Shown here in pieces: positions 44,717 to 55,994 of a stretch of DNA of 60,000 nucleotides (position 1 is its first letter; each line of letters starts with the position of its first letter). Position numbers and translations under genes: made by a program. The notes under the pieces were generated by a model. The model was not told where the DNA came from and ran no database searches. It worked only from the letters and a program-made list of their open reading frames with translations. Origin of the DNA: Tubulanus polymorphus (Eukaryota; Nemertea; Palaeonemertea; Tubulaniformes; Tubulanidae); contig NC_134027.1 in the NCBI RefSeq assembly GCF_964204645.1, forward strand, positions 20,140,485-20,200,484. The letters are read 5' to 3'.

Positions 44717-47576
44717 TTGGTGCCCCTCTACAAAGAAGAGGGTATTATTCCAGTAAAAGAAACGTATACTAATGTCTTCAAATCAGCTTATAAATTTACT
44801 CATGCAGTAAGAACGCTCATGCATATTCCACTGGTCATTTTCGAAGTTGGTAGTCCTGGTGTTGAAAAACTATATTGCGTTGCAAAAAAAGATGGGGTTA
44901 ATTATAACGATATGGTGGTCTGGTTGAGACATGTCATGCCTGAAAAGATGAAAATCAGTGTTATTGGAAAAGACTACCTCAAAGCCTTGTGTTCTTTAGC
45001 TAGCAATGAGAGTGACCGCACATTTATTCAGGCTGCTGCAACAGGCCACTTATCAGCCAAACAAGCACGCGAACGTTTAGGTGTTTTCAATAAGAAATCT
45101 ATAGATACCAGAAACGAAGATGCATTGGATACTGCAGCTGAATTCCGTGGTATGGTTTGTGACCTGGCTGAGGTTGAAGCCAGGAGTTACATCAAAACTC
45201 TTATTACAGACAGCACTGATGACTACACACAACCAGTTTCCATTGATAACGGTGAAAATAATAGCGATTATGATACAGACATTTATTCTGATGATGAAAC
45301 GGAAGATCCCGAACAATGGTTTGCAGCTCCAAAGTCCTGGATCGATAATGACCGTTCTACCTCTCCATCTGTAAAAGCTCTAATCAAAATATCATCTATC
45401 AAGCGGAGAATGAAACGGCAGTTGCACACCTAACTTGCTGAACAGGGTATACTTCGCCGGCAATATACAAGCCGTACATCGACAATCATAAAAAGATTTC
45501 CCAGCATTGGTCAAGATATTGAGCAATTTGTGCAGGAGAGGAGAATAGGAGCTGATCAGTGTTGTAGAACAGGAACTGACTTTCGATGGCAACAGGAAGA
45601 CGGGCCCAAAGGTTACTTTCCGGAGAATTCAGAAGTATCTACAAGGTCTGTACGGTACAAAGATTGGGTATGGCACAGTTGTGCAATTATGTGTGGTAAG
45701 GAATAAACGCAGACTTTCCACAAAGCGGTACCAAGGTGTAGCCCAAGTAACCTGTAGGCGAGCACGGAAAGGGTTCTCAATAAAGTTCAACACCGACAGC
45801 CATTGGAGTGCTGCGTTCTACAAGGGCCTAGACTTTGTCCAAAAAGCAGACGGGCGGAACAAAGTATTGATCAACCGAGATAACCAAGTTGGCTTCAGGC
45901 TAGACACTACGTTCACACATAAACAGGGGAAGAGTATAAGTCTGTACAATCAACCAGAGATAACTACACATACTGATTACGTAAACAAATATCCATCCAT
46001 AATTCAGACCACAACCTACCTTTTATGGAAACAAAAACAACAGCAGAAATGGCGTTAGGAGTGGTGAAACCTCATCATCTTATTCCGAAATCACCTACTC
46101 AACACATGTCAGACCTGATGAATCTGATGAATGAAGAAGAATGTGCTGTATATTTAAAGGATAAGCCGATTGCCTGCATACAAGTAAATGGGGCGTCGGA
46201 TGAAGGACCAAGCCATGTAGAGGTCCAATTTTGTGGACAGAATTCCACATTACGATGAAAAAGGTATTGACTTCTGTCACAGCCAGAAACAGCATATCAT
46301 CAAATTTGATTCGTGTGGAGTTGCTCAATGGTGGTATCACAAAAGCACATAGCAAGATATCTATTCCATCTACCATTTGTGGTTCGAATTTCAATGAAGA
46401 GGGAATTGACTATGCAAAGCTGAATGAGAATTTGACGGCAGCCAGAGACGTGTATTTAGATCGTGTAAGAGGGGCCACTTACAACAACAAGAAAATAAAT
46501 TTCTTTGAAGGAAAGGTAGACGATGACCTTACAAATCGCCGCGATGATCTCTTGACATTCCTGCATGGAAAGAAAACAAAGAAATTGGAGCTACAGAATA
46601 GAAAGCCTCTGCTTTACCGGTACTTCACAGATGTTTGGGCTGTGAGGGATGGCATATCAATGCTGATGCTCTTATCAATTATGCATTTGTTTTGAATGTT
46701 CAAAATTGCAAAAACAGGGACTGCATAAACCCACCATGCACTGAACCATATGACTATGTTAAAGAATGGTTTGAGAATCCACCGCCCATACAATTTCTTC
46801 CGTTGCCAGTCGTAGATCCTAGGTACAGGTGGGGTGAAGCTTGCCTAAGAAAAACTTGTGAAGGCCCATGCACTGGACATTATCTCCCTGCAGCAGAAAT
46901 ATTTATATCAAATAACAAAGCTATTAACCAACTACCATCGGTAGTTATAAAGAACAAGTATGAAGACTTTAAGAATAAGAAAAAAGAAAACACATTGGAA
47001 GAAAAGGTAAAACTTGCCAAGGAATTGCTCCTGTCGGTAGAAGATGTTGACATGTGGCTGGAGCACCTGTCTACTGTTTCTGAACGTAGAAAGGCAGGAG
47101 CAAGAAAGGCTGTCACAACTCGCCGTAATAATCAGGCTCTGCAACTTCGTAAGAGTTTAATTGATGTCAATAGGCCGCAGCCTCAAAATGATGCTGTTGA
47201 AAATATACAGGAAGACCAGCCTGTAGAAAATCAGGCAGAGACTTCTCGGGGCTCTGACCCCCCAGACCTGATATGTCGGTGTGAAATGCCGGAAGATATT
47301 GATGACACAGTAGTATGTTCTGGGAAATCTTGTGCTATTGTCAGATTTCACTTGACCAGTGCTGGCATGTTCAGGGAGCCAGAATTTGGTTGGTTTTGTC
47401 CCGAATGTTTTTTGCAGAGTTCATTTGCAAACCAGGAGACTCACTGCCTCTGTTCACTGGAAGAATATGGCAAAATGATACAGTGTGATAATTGTGAAAT
47501 GTGCTTTCACTTCCATTGCGTATGAATTAAGCAAGCCCCTGCGAGTTGGAACTGCCCCTATTGTACAGGTACTGAA
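44717..47576 (+). pseudogene. broken gene with two C-terminal PHD-like fingers, unclassified
   Basis: About 950 codons spread over several frames: 44717-45433 then past a stop, 45600-46058, 46025-46258, 46231-46695 and 46635-47525, with an in-frame TGA at 47523-47525 before the last Cys pair. The N-terminal part includes GHLSAKQARERLGVF and an acidic stretch (DYDTDIYSDDETEDPEQ). The middle has a dense conserved-looking block (FNTDSHWSAAFYKGLDFVQK, NRDNQVGFRLDTTFTHK, TDYVNKYPSI) that may be a nuclease or transposase core, but I cannot name it. The end has CRCEMPEDIDD, WFCPEC, then HCLCSLEEYGKMIQCDNC and WNCPYC, two PHD-type zinc fingers. PHD fingers read histone tails, which could guide insertion; that is inference. 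Confidence 0.65.
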
Positions 47577-48715
47577 TGAAAACACTATTCCAATTACTTT
47601 AAATGTTTGGAACCTACCTGAATGCTTATGTCACACATAAGACATTGAATAGAAGATAGGTGAGAGTGACGTAGGTATCGACGAAGGAAGGCTTGATATA
47701 GCAGCAGCCTTGAGCTCTGGTAGGTTCAAGTATTTAATTTAGCGAATGTGGGTGACGTACCATATGATGTTTTTCTAGCTTGAATAAACTCCATTTCTTT
47801 GGTTTTATTGGCCTCGATGATCGTTAACTTTGAAATTCAACTCGATCTCTTCTGTTCAAGATTAATAATTACATTTTTCAGGTGTGTTGGCGAGATAGTA
47901 GCTAAAATGTTGTGGTGGATTGTACAAGACACTTGGAAACTACATACAGTACAAATTATTGAATGGGTCGAGCTACAACAAGTGATTCCAGAGCTGATGA
48001 TCTGAATTGACTGAGAGCATTAAACCACGTAAAACATATCATATCCATATTCTGAATTTAACTGTTTTTTCTTGTTTTGTATTATAAAGGGCATAGTCTT
48101 GACTTGAAGATAGTAGCCTAGATGAAATAAGGGAATCTCATTTAGGTTGAAAGTGTCCTTATTGTTTGACCTGTATCCCTTGAACAGGGGCTGAGGGGTT
48201 ATATATGTATATAAACAGTTCACGCAGATGATGTGTGAGGCTATTAAAGATTTGAAAGAATGAAAATAAAACCATGTTAAGTACGGTATGTTAAGTGCTT
48301 GAAGAGGAGAGGCAGTACATTGGTGATTGTAGATAAGCTACTCGAATCGCACATAGTTGTAGTAAATACAATAACCTGAAAAATCTTGTTTGTTTTCAAT
48401 ATATTGATTTTCTACAAATCGGTGTGATACAATCTAATTTTATTGAGGAAAGTCATATCTGCTTCATTCTAGTGTCACCTGAAAGGGACCATTATCTGTA
48501 AATTTTAAACTGTTGTTAGAAGAAAATTGCAAATTAAGTATGCAATGAGTTAATTTTTTAATATGAATATAAGATTGTGGGTGAATCTGTTTGTGTATTA
48601 GTGAAAAATAGATCTGCATCTGAATCCATACACTGATGTATTGTAAATATATATGTACCAGTACACAGTTTATTCCGAGACTAAATCAAAATGGATACAT
48701 TCTAGTCTCACGTGC
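47577..48715. other. 3' non-coding part of the PHD-finger insertion
   Basis: AT-rich and without open frames of note. The 36-base text CATTCTAGT.TCAC.TG.AAAGGGACC occurs at 48463 and again at 48697, 234 bases apart. Confidence 0.45.
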
Positions 48716-48721
48716 AAAGGG

Positions 48722-49545
48722 ACCATTGTCTGACACATTTCCAGACTGTCTTCACCAAAGGAAATGATGACATCCCCAATCTCTCTAGGGGAGACCACTC
48801 ACAGATTACGAGATTGAAAATCGACACTGCTGGGGTAACGAAACTGCTTCTTAGGATCAGCCCCCGGAAGGCTTGCGGCTCGGACGCTATACCAAACCAG
48901 ATACTGAAGCACTGCCCTGGCTCCATAGCACTGGCACTCACACTCATTTTCCAGCGCTCAATCGACATTGGATCTCTGCCCTCATATTGGCGAAAGGCAA
49001 ACATTTCATATATCTTTAAGAAGGGTGGCAAGCATCGGGCATCCCTCACATCAGTGTCATGCAAGATACTCCAACACATTATCTACCGCCACATCATAAA
49101 TCACCTTGAATCGAACAACATTTGGCCTGCACTTAATCATGGTTTCCGAGCTGGTTTCTCCTGCGAAACCCAACTCCTGACAACAATCGATGAGTTAACT
49201 AAATCGTACGACAAAGGCACGCAAGTGGACATCGCCTTGCTCGATTTTTCGAAGGCATTAACAGGAAGATTCTGGCTAACCTGGACACTGGATAACCTCA
49301 CCTCCTCACCCAACAGACGATGAGAGTCGCCCTAGATGGAAGCAAATCGGACGGGGTACCAGTCGAATCAGGTGTCCCTCACGGAATGGTCCTCAGTCCA
49401 CTATTGTTCCTTTGTCACATAAACGACCTACTGCAGTGTCTAATCACAGGTCCCTTTATTCACGAACGACTACCTATTGTACCGCACAATAGAGAGCATA
49501 CATGACCAACACATCCTACAGGAAGATCTGAAAAAGCTCCAAGTA
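48722..49545 (+). pseudogene. LINE reverse transcriptase, fingers and palm
   Basis: Frames 48712-49323 and 49320-49505 carry THFQTVFTKG, SPRKACGSDAIPNQILKHCP, SYWRKANISYIFKKGG, LNHGFRAGFSCETQLL, VDIALLDFSKAL and GVPHGMVLSPLLF. The stretch after SKAL is shortened and the catalytic DD box is lost in a shift near 49455. It makes DNA from LINE RNA at the nicked target when intact. Confidence 0.8.
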
Positions 49546-49984
49546 CCGTATTTTCCGGCTATTAAGCCGACTCGGCCAATAAGCCGAGGGCAATTTTTTA
49601 GCCTAAAATACATGGATTTCTTAATGCTTCGCCCAATAAGCCGAGGCCCTTCATCAGGAGATTTTAATTCACTGATTTGTCAATTAGTTTGTCTTAATTG
49701 ACGATGTATGAGGCTGACAATACGCGCCTGCCGATGTGTGAGAGTGCTGTGTGTACTCTAATTGCCGAGTCACTGCTATATATAGACTCGCTCAGGTGAT
49801 CTCTAACACACAGAACCATATATTGTAACCTACATTCGCAAACACGCACGCGGCTGACTGCTGGAGTGCGTATATATAAATGTACTAGCGCTGCGATATT
49901 AGATTGCCGCTATGAGGTGATGAAAGAAACAAAGTAACAGAAGAGTCCTTAATACATTATTGGTAGTAAACAATGACCTCAAAC

Positions 49985-51700
49985 AAGAGGCCCATGGGCC
50001 TTGAAGCATTGGTAGATTATAGTGTGGTATTAAGTGGTTATAATGTTTTACATCTGCCGGCAAATCTTCTATGACGATGTTGATTGGGAGGACCACAGAC
50101 TTAAAGGTCTATTTGTCTAGTACGATTTTATTCCTGAAAATGAATTTATTTTCTGCCAAACGATTTAGCCTAGGCTATTTGTACTGTTAAACCTCATTAA
50201 TGCGATTCTGTTAAAAAGACGAAACTAGTTTATTCTGATGTTTTCATCATGTCCCAGCCAAGATATTTATATCAATCAAGATTTGGATACAAAAACCCAT
50301 TTTTACGCATGAACTGTTAGGCCCCACTGAATAATGAAAACAAAAACAGAACGATTTTTCTGAATGCAATTGCAAGACCCTCTGATCTTAGAGCTCCAAG
50401 CTCTGATGCATGTACGCATGCAAAACGTCACAGAGAGCGATGCCGGCGTTGGTGTCACTGAGGCCGGCTGATGATTGTTTGTTTGTCTTTTTGTTTGTTT
50501 GGCTTTACGTACGTCGTTTGGTCTTGGTTTCCCACGACTATTCCTATTGGATTGTTCATTTAACCTCACGACGGTACGGCCTTTTAAGTGTTGCCCGCAC
50601 ACTGTTCGCAGCCAGCAGGACTCGAACCCACTTGTCACTCAGCATTGATAGTGGATTCAACAGCATCACGCCTTATCTCACTGAGCTACCGAGGCCGCTC
50701 AATTCAATTCCAAAAAAACAACAGCAGCGGCAAATAACCATCGCAATATTGCAATTTACGACAAACAACGCGTAAATTCAATCACTGTTGTTTAACGCAT
50801 GGAAAAGATAATGAAAGGTATTTTTTCCCGGCGCGCATTACAAAGCGAATCTCTGCCGAGTGCGTAAGAGGGTGCTACCACCTTATGAGTACGCAGCAGG
50901 CGGGTAGGGCGTCCTAAAGTTAAAGCATATATTAGAATATAGCCGAATCGAATATTACAATGTCGGTCAATTGATTGATGATACAACATGGTTGTTCTCG
51001 GCGTACTTAACAATGATATTTTCCTCCAATAAACAACTCTGGTAAAATTGAATAAAATGATCTATCTTTATTGGTGATATCGTATCATGGTGGTAGCCTA
51101 CCGTTTACCGTTTGATGTTTCGTGTCATCATGAAATGGTTTTAACTTTAGTAAAGGTGTTCCCACACGATCACATACGGGTTTCAGTCACAAGTAGGCTG
51201 CCGTTCCACTGCTCTAGAAATACGTATTCTGACGCTGAGAATGAATCCAAAATAATCCCATGGATACTGATAGTTGGAATAACAGTGATATCCAAGCACT
51301 GTGATATTTATAAACCGGAGGTATATAATTTCATGTTTTTCTATTCAGAAGAGGCTGTTCCCCATTCTTTACTGCCAATGTCAATGCGGACATATCGCTA
51401 CGCGATTGTTTAATCCGCTCTCATTAAACCAGAAAATGAACGAGAAAAATGCGATCGAATAACTTTTTGGACCATTAAATCAGAAATCTGGCGACGCTAT
51501 GTTGTGGGGAATAATTGAAACATTTTTTTTTAGTCATTTTCAGCTGTTTCTAATGTTTTACGTGAACGGAGTGACAATTCGAAGTTACTATGAAAATGAG
51601 AAGAGTCGGCCCCATTTTTTTTTCGTACTACTATTTTCGATCCATTTTACTAGCATTGGCATGACGTCATAGACGTCAACCAATGCTAATAAAAATGGAA
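49985..51700. other. foreign segment within the TA element
   Basis: Begins with the palindrome-like GAGGCCCATGGGCCTT, frequent in repeats of molluscs and relatives, and includes the SINE at 50.3-50.7 kb. The rest shows no gene; the frame 51087-51413 has no recognisable domain. Exact insertion borders are not clear. Confidence 0.4.
50310..50700 (-). repeat. tRNA-derived SINE (Ser/Leu-like head)
   Basis: On the minus strand the head 50699-50608 begins GCGGCCTCGGTAGCTCAGTG (A box) and has GTGGGTTCGAGTCCTGC (B box and T arm) after a long variable arm; the acceptor strands GCGGCCT and TGGCTGC pair in 6 of 7 places. The body continues with ATCCAATAGGAATAG and an AAAC-rich tract near 50480-50520. 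A functional tRNA gene is unlikely because the body follows without a terminator. Confidence 0.7.
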
Positions 51701-52095
51701 CACTCTTATTCATTTTGATGATCACCAGGAGAATTAGATTGACATAGTTAGGGAAGTAATTATTTAGGTCAGATCGTATCCCTCCAATAAGCCGATCATG
51801 ATATTTTTGAGTAAAAATCTGAGGCTAGAAAATCGGCTTATTAGCCAGAAAATACGGTATGGCCAACCAAATGGGGCGAGCTTCAATGTGCCATAACCTA
51901 TCAAATTTCTACAACCTCAACATCAACTTCCTCCGTTGGGTAAAGTCACACCCTTACCTTGGATTTGAAATTTCAGAGGACCTCAAGTGGAACCTCCACA
52001 TATCAAGTATCACTACAACAACAAACTGTACACAAGGGTTCCTGCGCCGTAACTTACGGAACTGTCCTACACAGTGTAAGAGGACTGCATATATT

Positions 52096-52623
52096 CAGAG
52101 ATAAGAACGCCGACCTATAAAATCCGTGGCTTTTTAGAAATTAAAAGTGTTTTCCCGGCGCTTGGAGCAATCTTGAACCCATGAATGACTTTTATATTTT
52201 GTAAGGTAATGGCTATTTCCAATGTGGCACATCCTCATTCGATGACATTCAGCATCTCACGCATTACGAGTCGAGCCCTGAATTATTGCAGTTAAAATGG
52301 GCCCATGTATCCTCATTAAGAAAATCATCACAGTGTATAATATCTGAAGGCTTTGCCCCGTATGCGCGGCAACAGTAAGTAGGCCTATATACGTGTCTGT
52401 CCGCAACCGATCAATAAAATACATACACATCCTAGTAGTAGATACAAAATCAGTGTTGCAATGAATACGTATTGAAACACAATACGCGACGATAAGTTAA
52501 ACAGGCGCGGAACGCTTTTAGGTTCACCCGATTACCGATCGCACCGGACCAATTGAGTGAGATCATCACCCCCCTATACTTTTGTATCATTTTTGGACTA
52601 TTTGGAAAATTGATATTTTTCAA
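52096..52623. mobile_element. MITE of the CAGGGATGAGAA family, copy 2 (truncated)
   Basis: Starts CAGAGATAAGAACGCCGACC and follows copies at 36958 and 55291 with many changes and small deletions. The last 50 bases are missing; the text switches to TGTCAGTATTATC at 52624. It interrupts the LINE thumb. Confidence 0.8.
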
Positions 52624-52802
52624 TGTGTCAGTATTATCTTCTGTGTATAGGATAAGCCAATCATTGTATACATTAACATGGCATGCTCCACCCACACTAT
52701 AGGCAGATGGCAAGTCCATAATAAACTTTAGTTGCGAGTTATACATCATAGGGTACACAGTTGTTTGTCTCATTCCACGGTTCTACCCCCTCAACAACAT
52801 TA

Positions 52803-53491
52803 ATGGTACCGAGACCAGGATGGGAGACCGACATCAACAACGGAGAGAGCAATTCATCCAGAAACTCAACTCCAGTTCCAGAGCAAACACCATCAGAGGT
52901 TTTAAGAGATGCTCACTGCTATCAATTAGAAAGAACAATTTTCGAAACAGAAGTGCAATGCCAACAAATCGACGCAAAGCCAGATATCATCTTAGCAGAC
53001 CAGATTACAGAGATTCAAGCAAACCTAGAATACATCACCGAGAAAATACAATATATCAAGACCATCGACCAACCAATAGCCATTGAAACGCCACCAGCAA
53101 ATCTAGGGGCAGAAGTCATCAGAACTGACGAATACAACCAGAATCGACAACGAACAATCTTCAAACTAAAGAAATCGGTTGAGAACCACGTTAAAAAATT
53201 AGACACAACAGATTCGAGCCAGCAGAGAAATCATCATTCGAAAACAACACACCTACCGAAACTACAGCTACTGACATTCCAGGGAGATATTTTAAAGTGG
53301 ACGCAATTCTAAGACGCGCTCCGCTCAGCTGTAGGTGACGATAAGAACTTAACATCTTTCCAAAAATTCCAATATCTCAAAGCGCAAGTTCAAGGAGAAG
53401 CCACGAAATGTATAGATGGATTACCAATTACCAATCAGAATTACAAAAACGCGCTGGATATACTTGTGAAAAGATATGGACAAAAAACTTA
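52803..53491 (+). pseudogene. BEL/Pao gag (DUF1759-type) part
   Basis: Structural protein of the retrotransposon particle. The frame 52761-53312 (Met at 52803) carries a coiled, Gln/Glu-rich N-terminus and then LPKLQLLTFQGDILKWTQF. A stop at 53310 replaces a residue of the usual W..F..F phrase, and the frame continues as QKFQYLKAQVQGEATKCIDG, then NYKNALDILVKRYGQ. The end is lost where foreign sequence begins. Confidence 0.75.
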
Positions 53492-54399
53492 AGTAATTGA
53501 TGTGGCTAGTTCCAATAATAACGAGGATTGCGCTACGTTGATATGCTAGGGGATGGCGATAGCTCTACGCACCGTGACCTAAACAGACTGCAACCCTATG
53601 GCCCAGCTATTACCATTAACAAAAAAGAATGTATCGGCCATGTACAAAAACGAGTTGGTACGAGATGTCGTGCTTTGAAAACACGATGGCGTGGGAAGAA
53701 AATGTCTGATGGAAAATTCTAGGTGGAAGAGGTCGCCTTACAGATAGACTACTTGACATATTGCAAAAAAACTATGGGATGGCAGTTAGGGAGAATACCT
53801 CGTGTGTTCATGAAATGCAGCGTGCGATCTGGGCTAGTCTATACCATGTCGCGTCCACTGATACAAATCCAATACATATGTTATGTCCGCAAGGTGAGGA
53901 TTCATGGTGTGGGTATAACAAAGATCCTTCAGGCTATTCCCATAAACATGGTATCCCACAGGCTATCCTGGAGCTCCTGGAGCCAATCTATGATGATCTG
54001 ACTCATTCTGATCTACTTCAAAAATGTTTACATGGAATGACGCAAAATGCAAACGAGCGCCTCAACGGCTGTATTTGGAAGCAATGCCCAAAATCGATGT
54101 TTGTCGTAAAAGAGACATTGGACTTAGCAGTTAGCATGGCGGTATGCCATTTCAATGATGGTGATAAACACATTGCAATGATGTATGAAGATATCAATAT
54201 AGTGCCTGGACGTTTTACGTTAGCTGGATGTCGTTTTGCTGATAAAGACAGAATTCGTTTTTCGGTGTATAAATCGAGCGAAAAAGTTAAAAAACGTAGA
54301 AAAACTCTTCGAAGTGTTAGAAAGGGACATATAGACAATACTGAAACAACAGAATTGCACCTACATATGCCTCTGGTGGATTTTAACTCGGTAATTTGA
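53490..54399 (+). pseudogene. MULE-like transposase C-terminal part
   Basis: Pieces 53528-53722 and 53761-54399 lie in shifted frames. They read DMLGDGDSSTH, KKECIGHVQKRVGTRCRAL, then ENTSCVHEMQRAIWASLYHV, LCPQGEDSWCGY, KCLHGMTQNANERLNGCIW and HFNDGDKHIA. This order is that of the widespread Mutator-like transposase family of arthropods and molluscs. The N-terminal part is missing. It sits inside the BEL/Pao element. Confidence 0.7.
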
Positions 54400-54945
54400 T
54401 ATCGTGAAATTTTATCGCTAATTTTCTCAAATTGTGAAATTGAGCCAATGGCATCTCATTTGAAACACTCTAACTTTTTTGTTTTTCAAGATACTAGTGT
54501 GAAACTTTGTATGTTTTCTCTATGGTGTTCCCTTAAGTGCATGAAGTAAAATCAAGAAGATATCTTTATTAGATTTTAAATTATGACCCCTTAAATATAA
54601 ATTTATGTAGTATGAATTGGAAGTTCCTTCGAAAAATGGAAAAAATCTCCCATAATTTCTTTGTTGATCAAGACTTATATACCATTTTACTTCATGCAGT
54701 AGTAAGGTATATTACTATTCTATAGCAAAAAACAGAATGTAACTATCTTTTTTGATTAAAGTTTTATCGTGATTTAAAGTTTGAGTGATATTTAGTAGAT
54801 TTTACGGCGGCCATGTTGAATAATTTGCGTAATTTATGAAAACTTTCAAAATTAATATCTTTGTTTTGTTCCATTTCCAATAACCTTTCTAATGATATAT
54901 AACACAAGTCTCTAGCTTTAAAACTCATGAAATTAGAATTTCTGG
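54400..54945. other. 3' non-coding tail of the MULE-like insertion
   Basis: AT-rich text without coding sequence up to the point where BEL/Pao sequence resumes near 54950. No inverted terminus was recognised, so the insertion border is approximate. Confidence 0.4.
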
Positions 54946-54949
54946 GATA

Positions 54950-55290
54950 GTGCCACCTTTTAAAGATAGATCAGATCGATCAACGAAGGAGCCATTGACA
55001 TTCGAATCTTATAGAGATAAATACATCCGAAAAGAAAATCAGTTTATTGCCAAACTGCCGTGGAAAGATGATCATGCGGAGCTTCCCAAGAATTACGAGC
55101 AAACCAATAAACAAACAAGAAATATGATACAGAAGCTGAACGCCAACACACTGATTATTTACAACAAGATAATTGCCGAGCAGATATCTCGGGGGTTGAT
55201 AGAGGAAGTACCAGACGATGATGGATCAGGCCACTACTTACCGCACCATGCTGTGAAAAAAGATTCGGAAACCACGCCTATTCGTGTTGT
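54950..55290 (+). pseudogene. BEL/Pao reverse transcriptase, N-terminal part
   Basis: Reads FIAKLPWKDDHAELPKNYEQ, GLIEEVPDDDGSGHYLPHHA and TTPIRVV, the approach to the first polymerase motifs. The frame is cut at 55290 by the MITE; it continues after 55994. Confidence 0.75.
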
Positions 55291-55994
55291 CAGAGATGAG
55301 AATGCCGACCTATAAAATCCGCGGAATTTTTTTTTTGTTGAGTTGCACACGCGAACCAGCTGATGGCTTAGCCGAAGACGTGAAGCGATTTCGGGGGGTT
55401 TGGGGGTCCTCCCCCAAGAAAATTTTTGAAATTAAATGCGTTTTCCGAGCACTTAGAGCGATCTTGAACCCATGAATGACTATTATATTTTGGAAGGTAA
55501 TGGCTAGTTCCAATGTGGTACATCCTCATTCGATGACATTCAGCATCTCATGCATTACGGGTTGAGTCCTGAATTATTGCAGTTAAAACGCTGAATGCTC
55601 ACTAAAAATCATCACCCAGTAGTGTATAATATCTGAAGGCGTTCGCCACACACGCGCGGCAACAGTAAGTAGGCCTATATACATTACTACTATTGCCGCG
55701 CGCGCGTGTCTGCAACCGATCGATAAAATACATACACACTCATCGTAGTAGATACAAAATCAGTGTTGCAATGAATATGCATTGAAATGCGATACTTTTA
55801 CGCGACGATAAGTAAAACAGGCACTGAACGCTTTTACGGTTCACCTGATTACCGATCGCTCCAGACCAATTGAATGAGATCATCACCCCCCCCCCCCATA
55901 CTTTTACATCATTTTTGGACTATTTGGAAAATTGATATTTTTCAATACCGAAATCCGGGGGAAACCGCGGATCCGCAGGGAATTCTCATCCCTG
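55291..55994. mobile_element. 704-bp MITE of the CAGGGATGAGAA family, copy 3
   Basis: Starts CAGAGATGAGAATGCCGACC and ends TTCTCATCCCTG. Flanks TGTTGT and TGTTGC agree in five of six bases, in keeping with a 6-bp duplication. Close to the copy at 36958; poly-C near 55886. Confidence 0.88.

Larger units (their letters stand above)
44118..48715 (+). mobile_element. 4.6-kb insertion coding for a PHD-finger protein
   Basis: It lies exactly between the LINE linker and the LINE reverse transcriptase. AAGGG stands on both sides (44113-44117 and 48717-48721), a possible 5-bp target duplication. No inverted ends were found. The first 220 bases hold internal inverted words (GTGGATCGC and GCGATCCAC). 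It contains a long broken gene at 44717-47576. Confidence 0.55.
49546..51857. mobile_element. TA-flanked element, large copy with nested insertions
   Basis: Ends CCGTATTTTCCGGCTATTAA and, at the right, CCAGAAAATACGG, with TA on both sides (49544-49545 and 51858-51859). Joining the flanks restores the LINE frame closely. The first 440 and last 150 bases match the 608-bp MITE at 28277 in inverse orientation; the 1.7 kb between them is foreign. Confidence 0.85.
42447..52095 (+). mobile_element. LINE (CR1/Jockey-like), split by three insertions
   Basis: Four segments read in order on the plus strand. 42447-42905 is the endonuclease end (SLDLVFTSN, GISDHSIVV). 43719-44117 is the linker (EALWNTFHA, PFWSYIQGN). 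48722-49545 holds reverse transcriptase from SPRKACGSDAIPNQILKHCP past LLDFSKAL and GVPHGMVLSPLLF. 51858-52095 is the thumb (YLGFEISEDLKW, FLRRNLRNC). Each gap is filled by another element. The FADD-box region near 49455 is frameshifted, and stops occur in the linker. The 5' part and 3' tail are missing. Confidence 0.8.

Noticed and set aside
50608-50699. Functional tRNA-Ser or tRNA-Leu gene
   Set aside because: A and B boxes are good but the anticodon arm is poor, and a SINE body follows directly without a T-run terminator.
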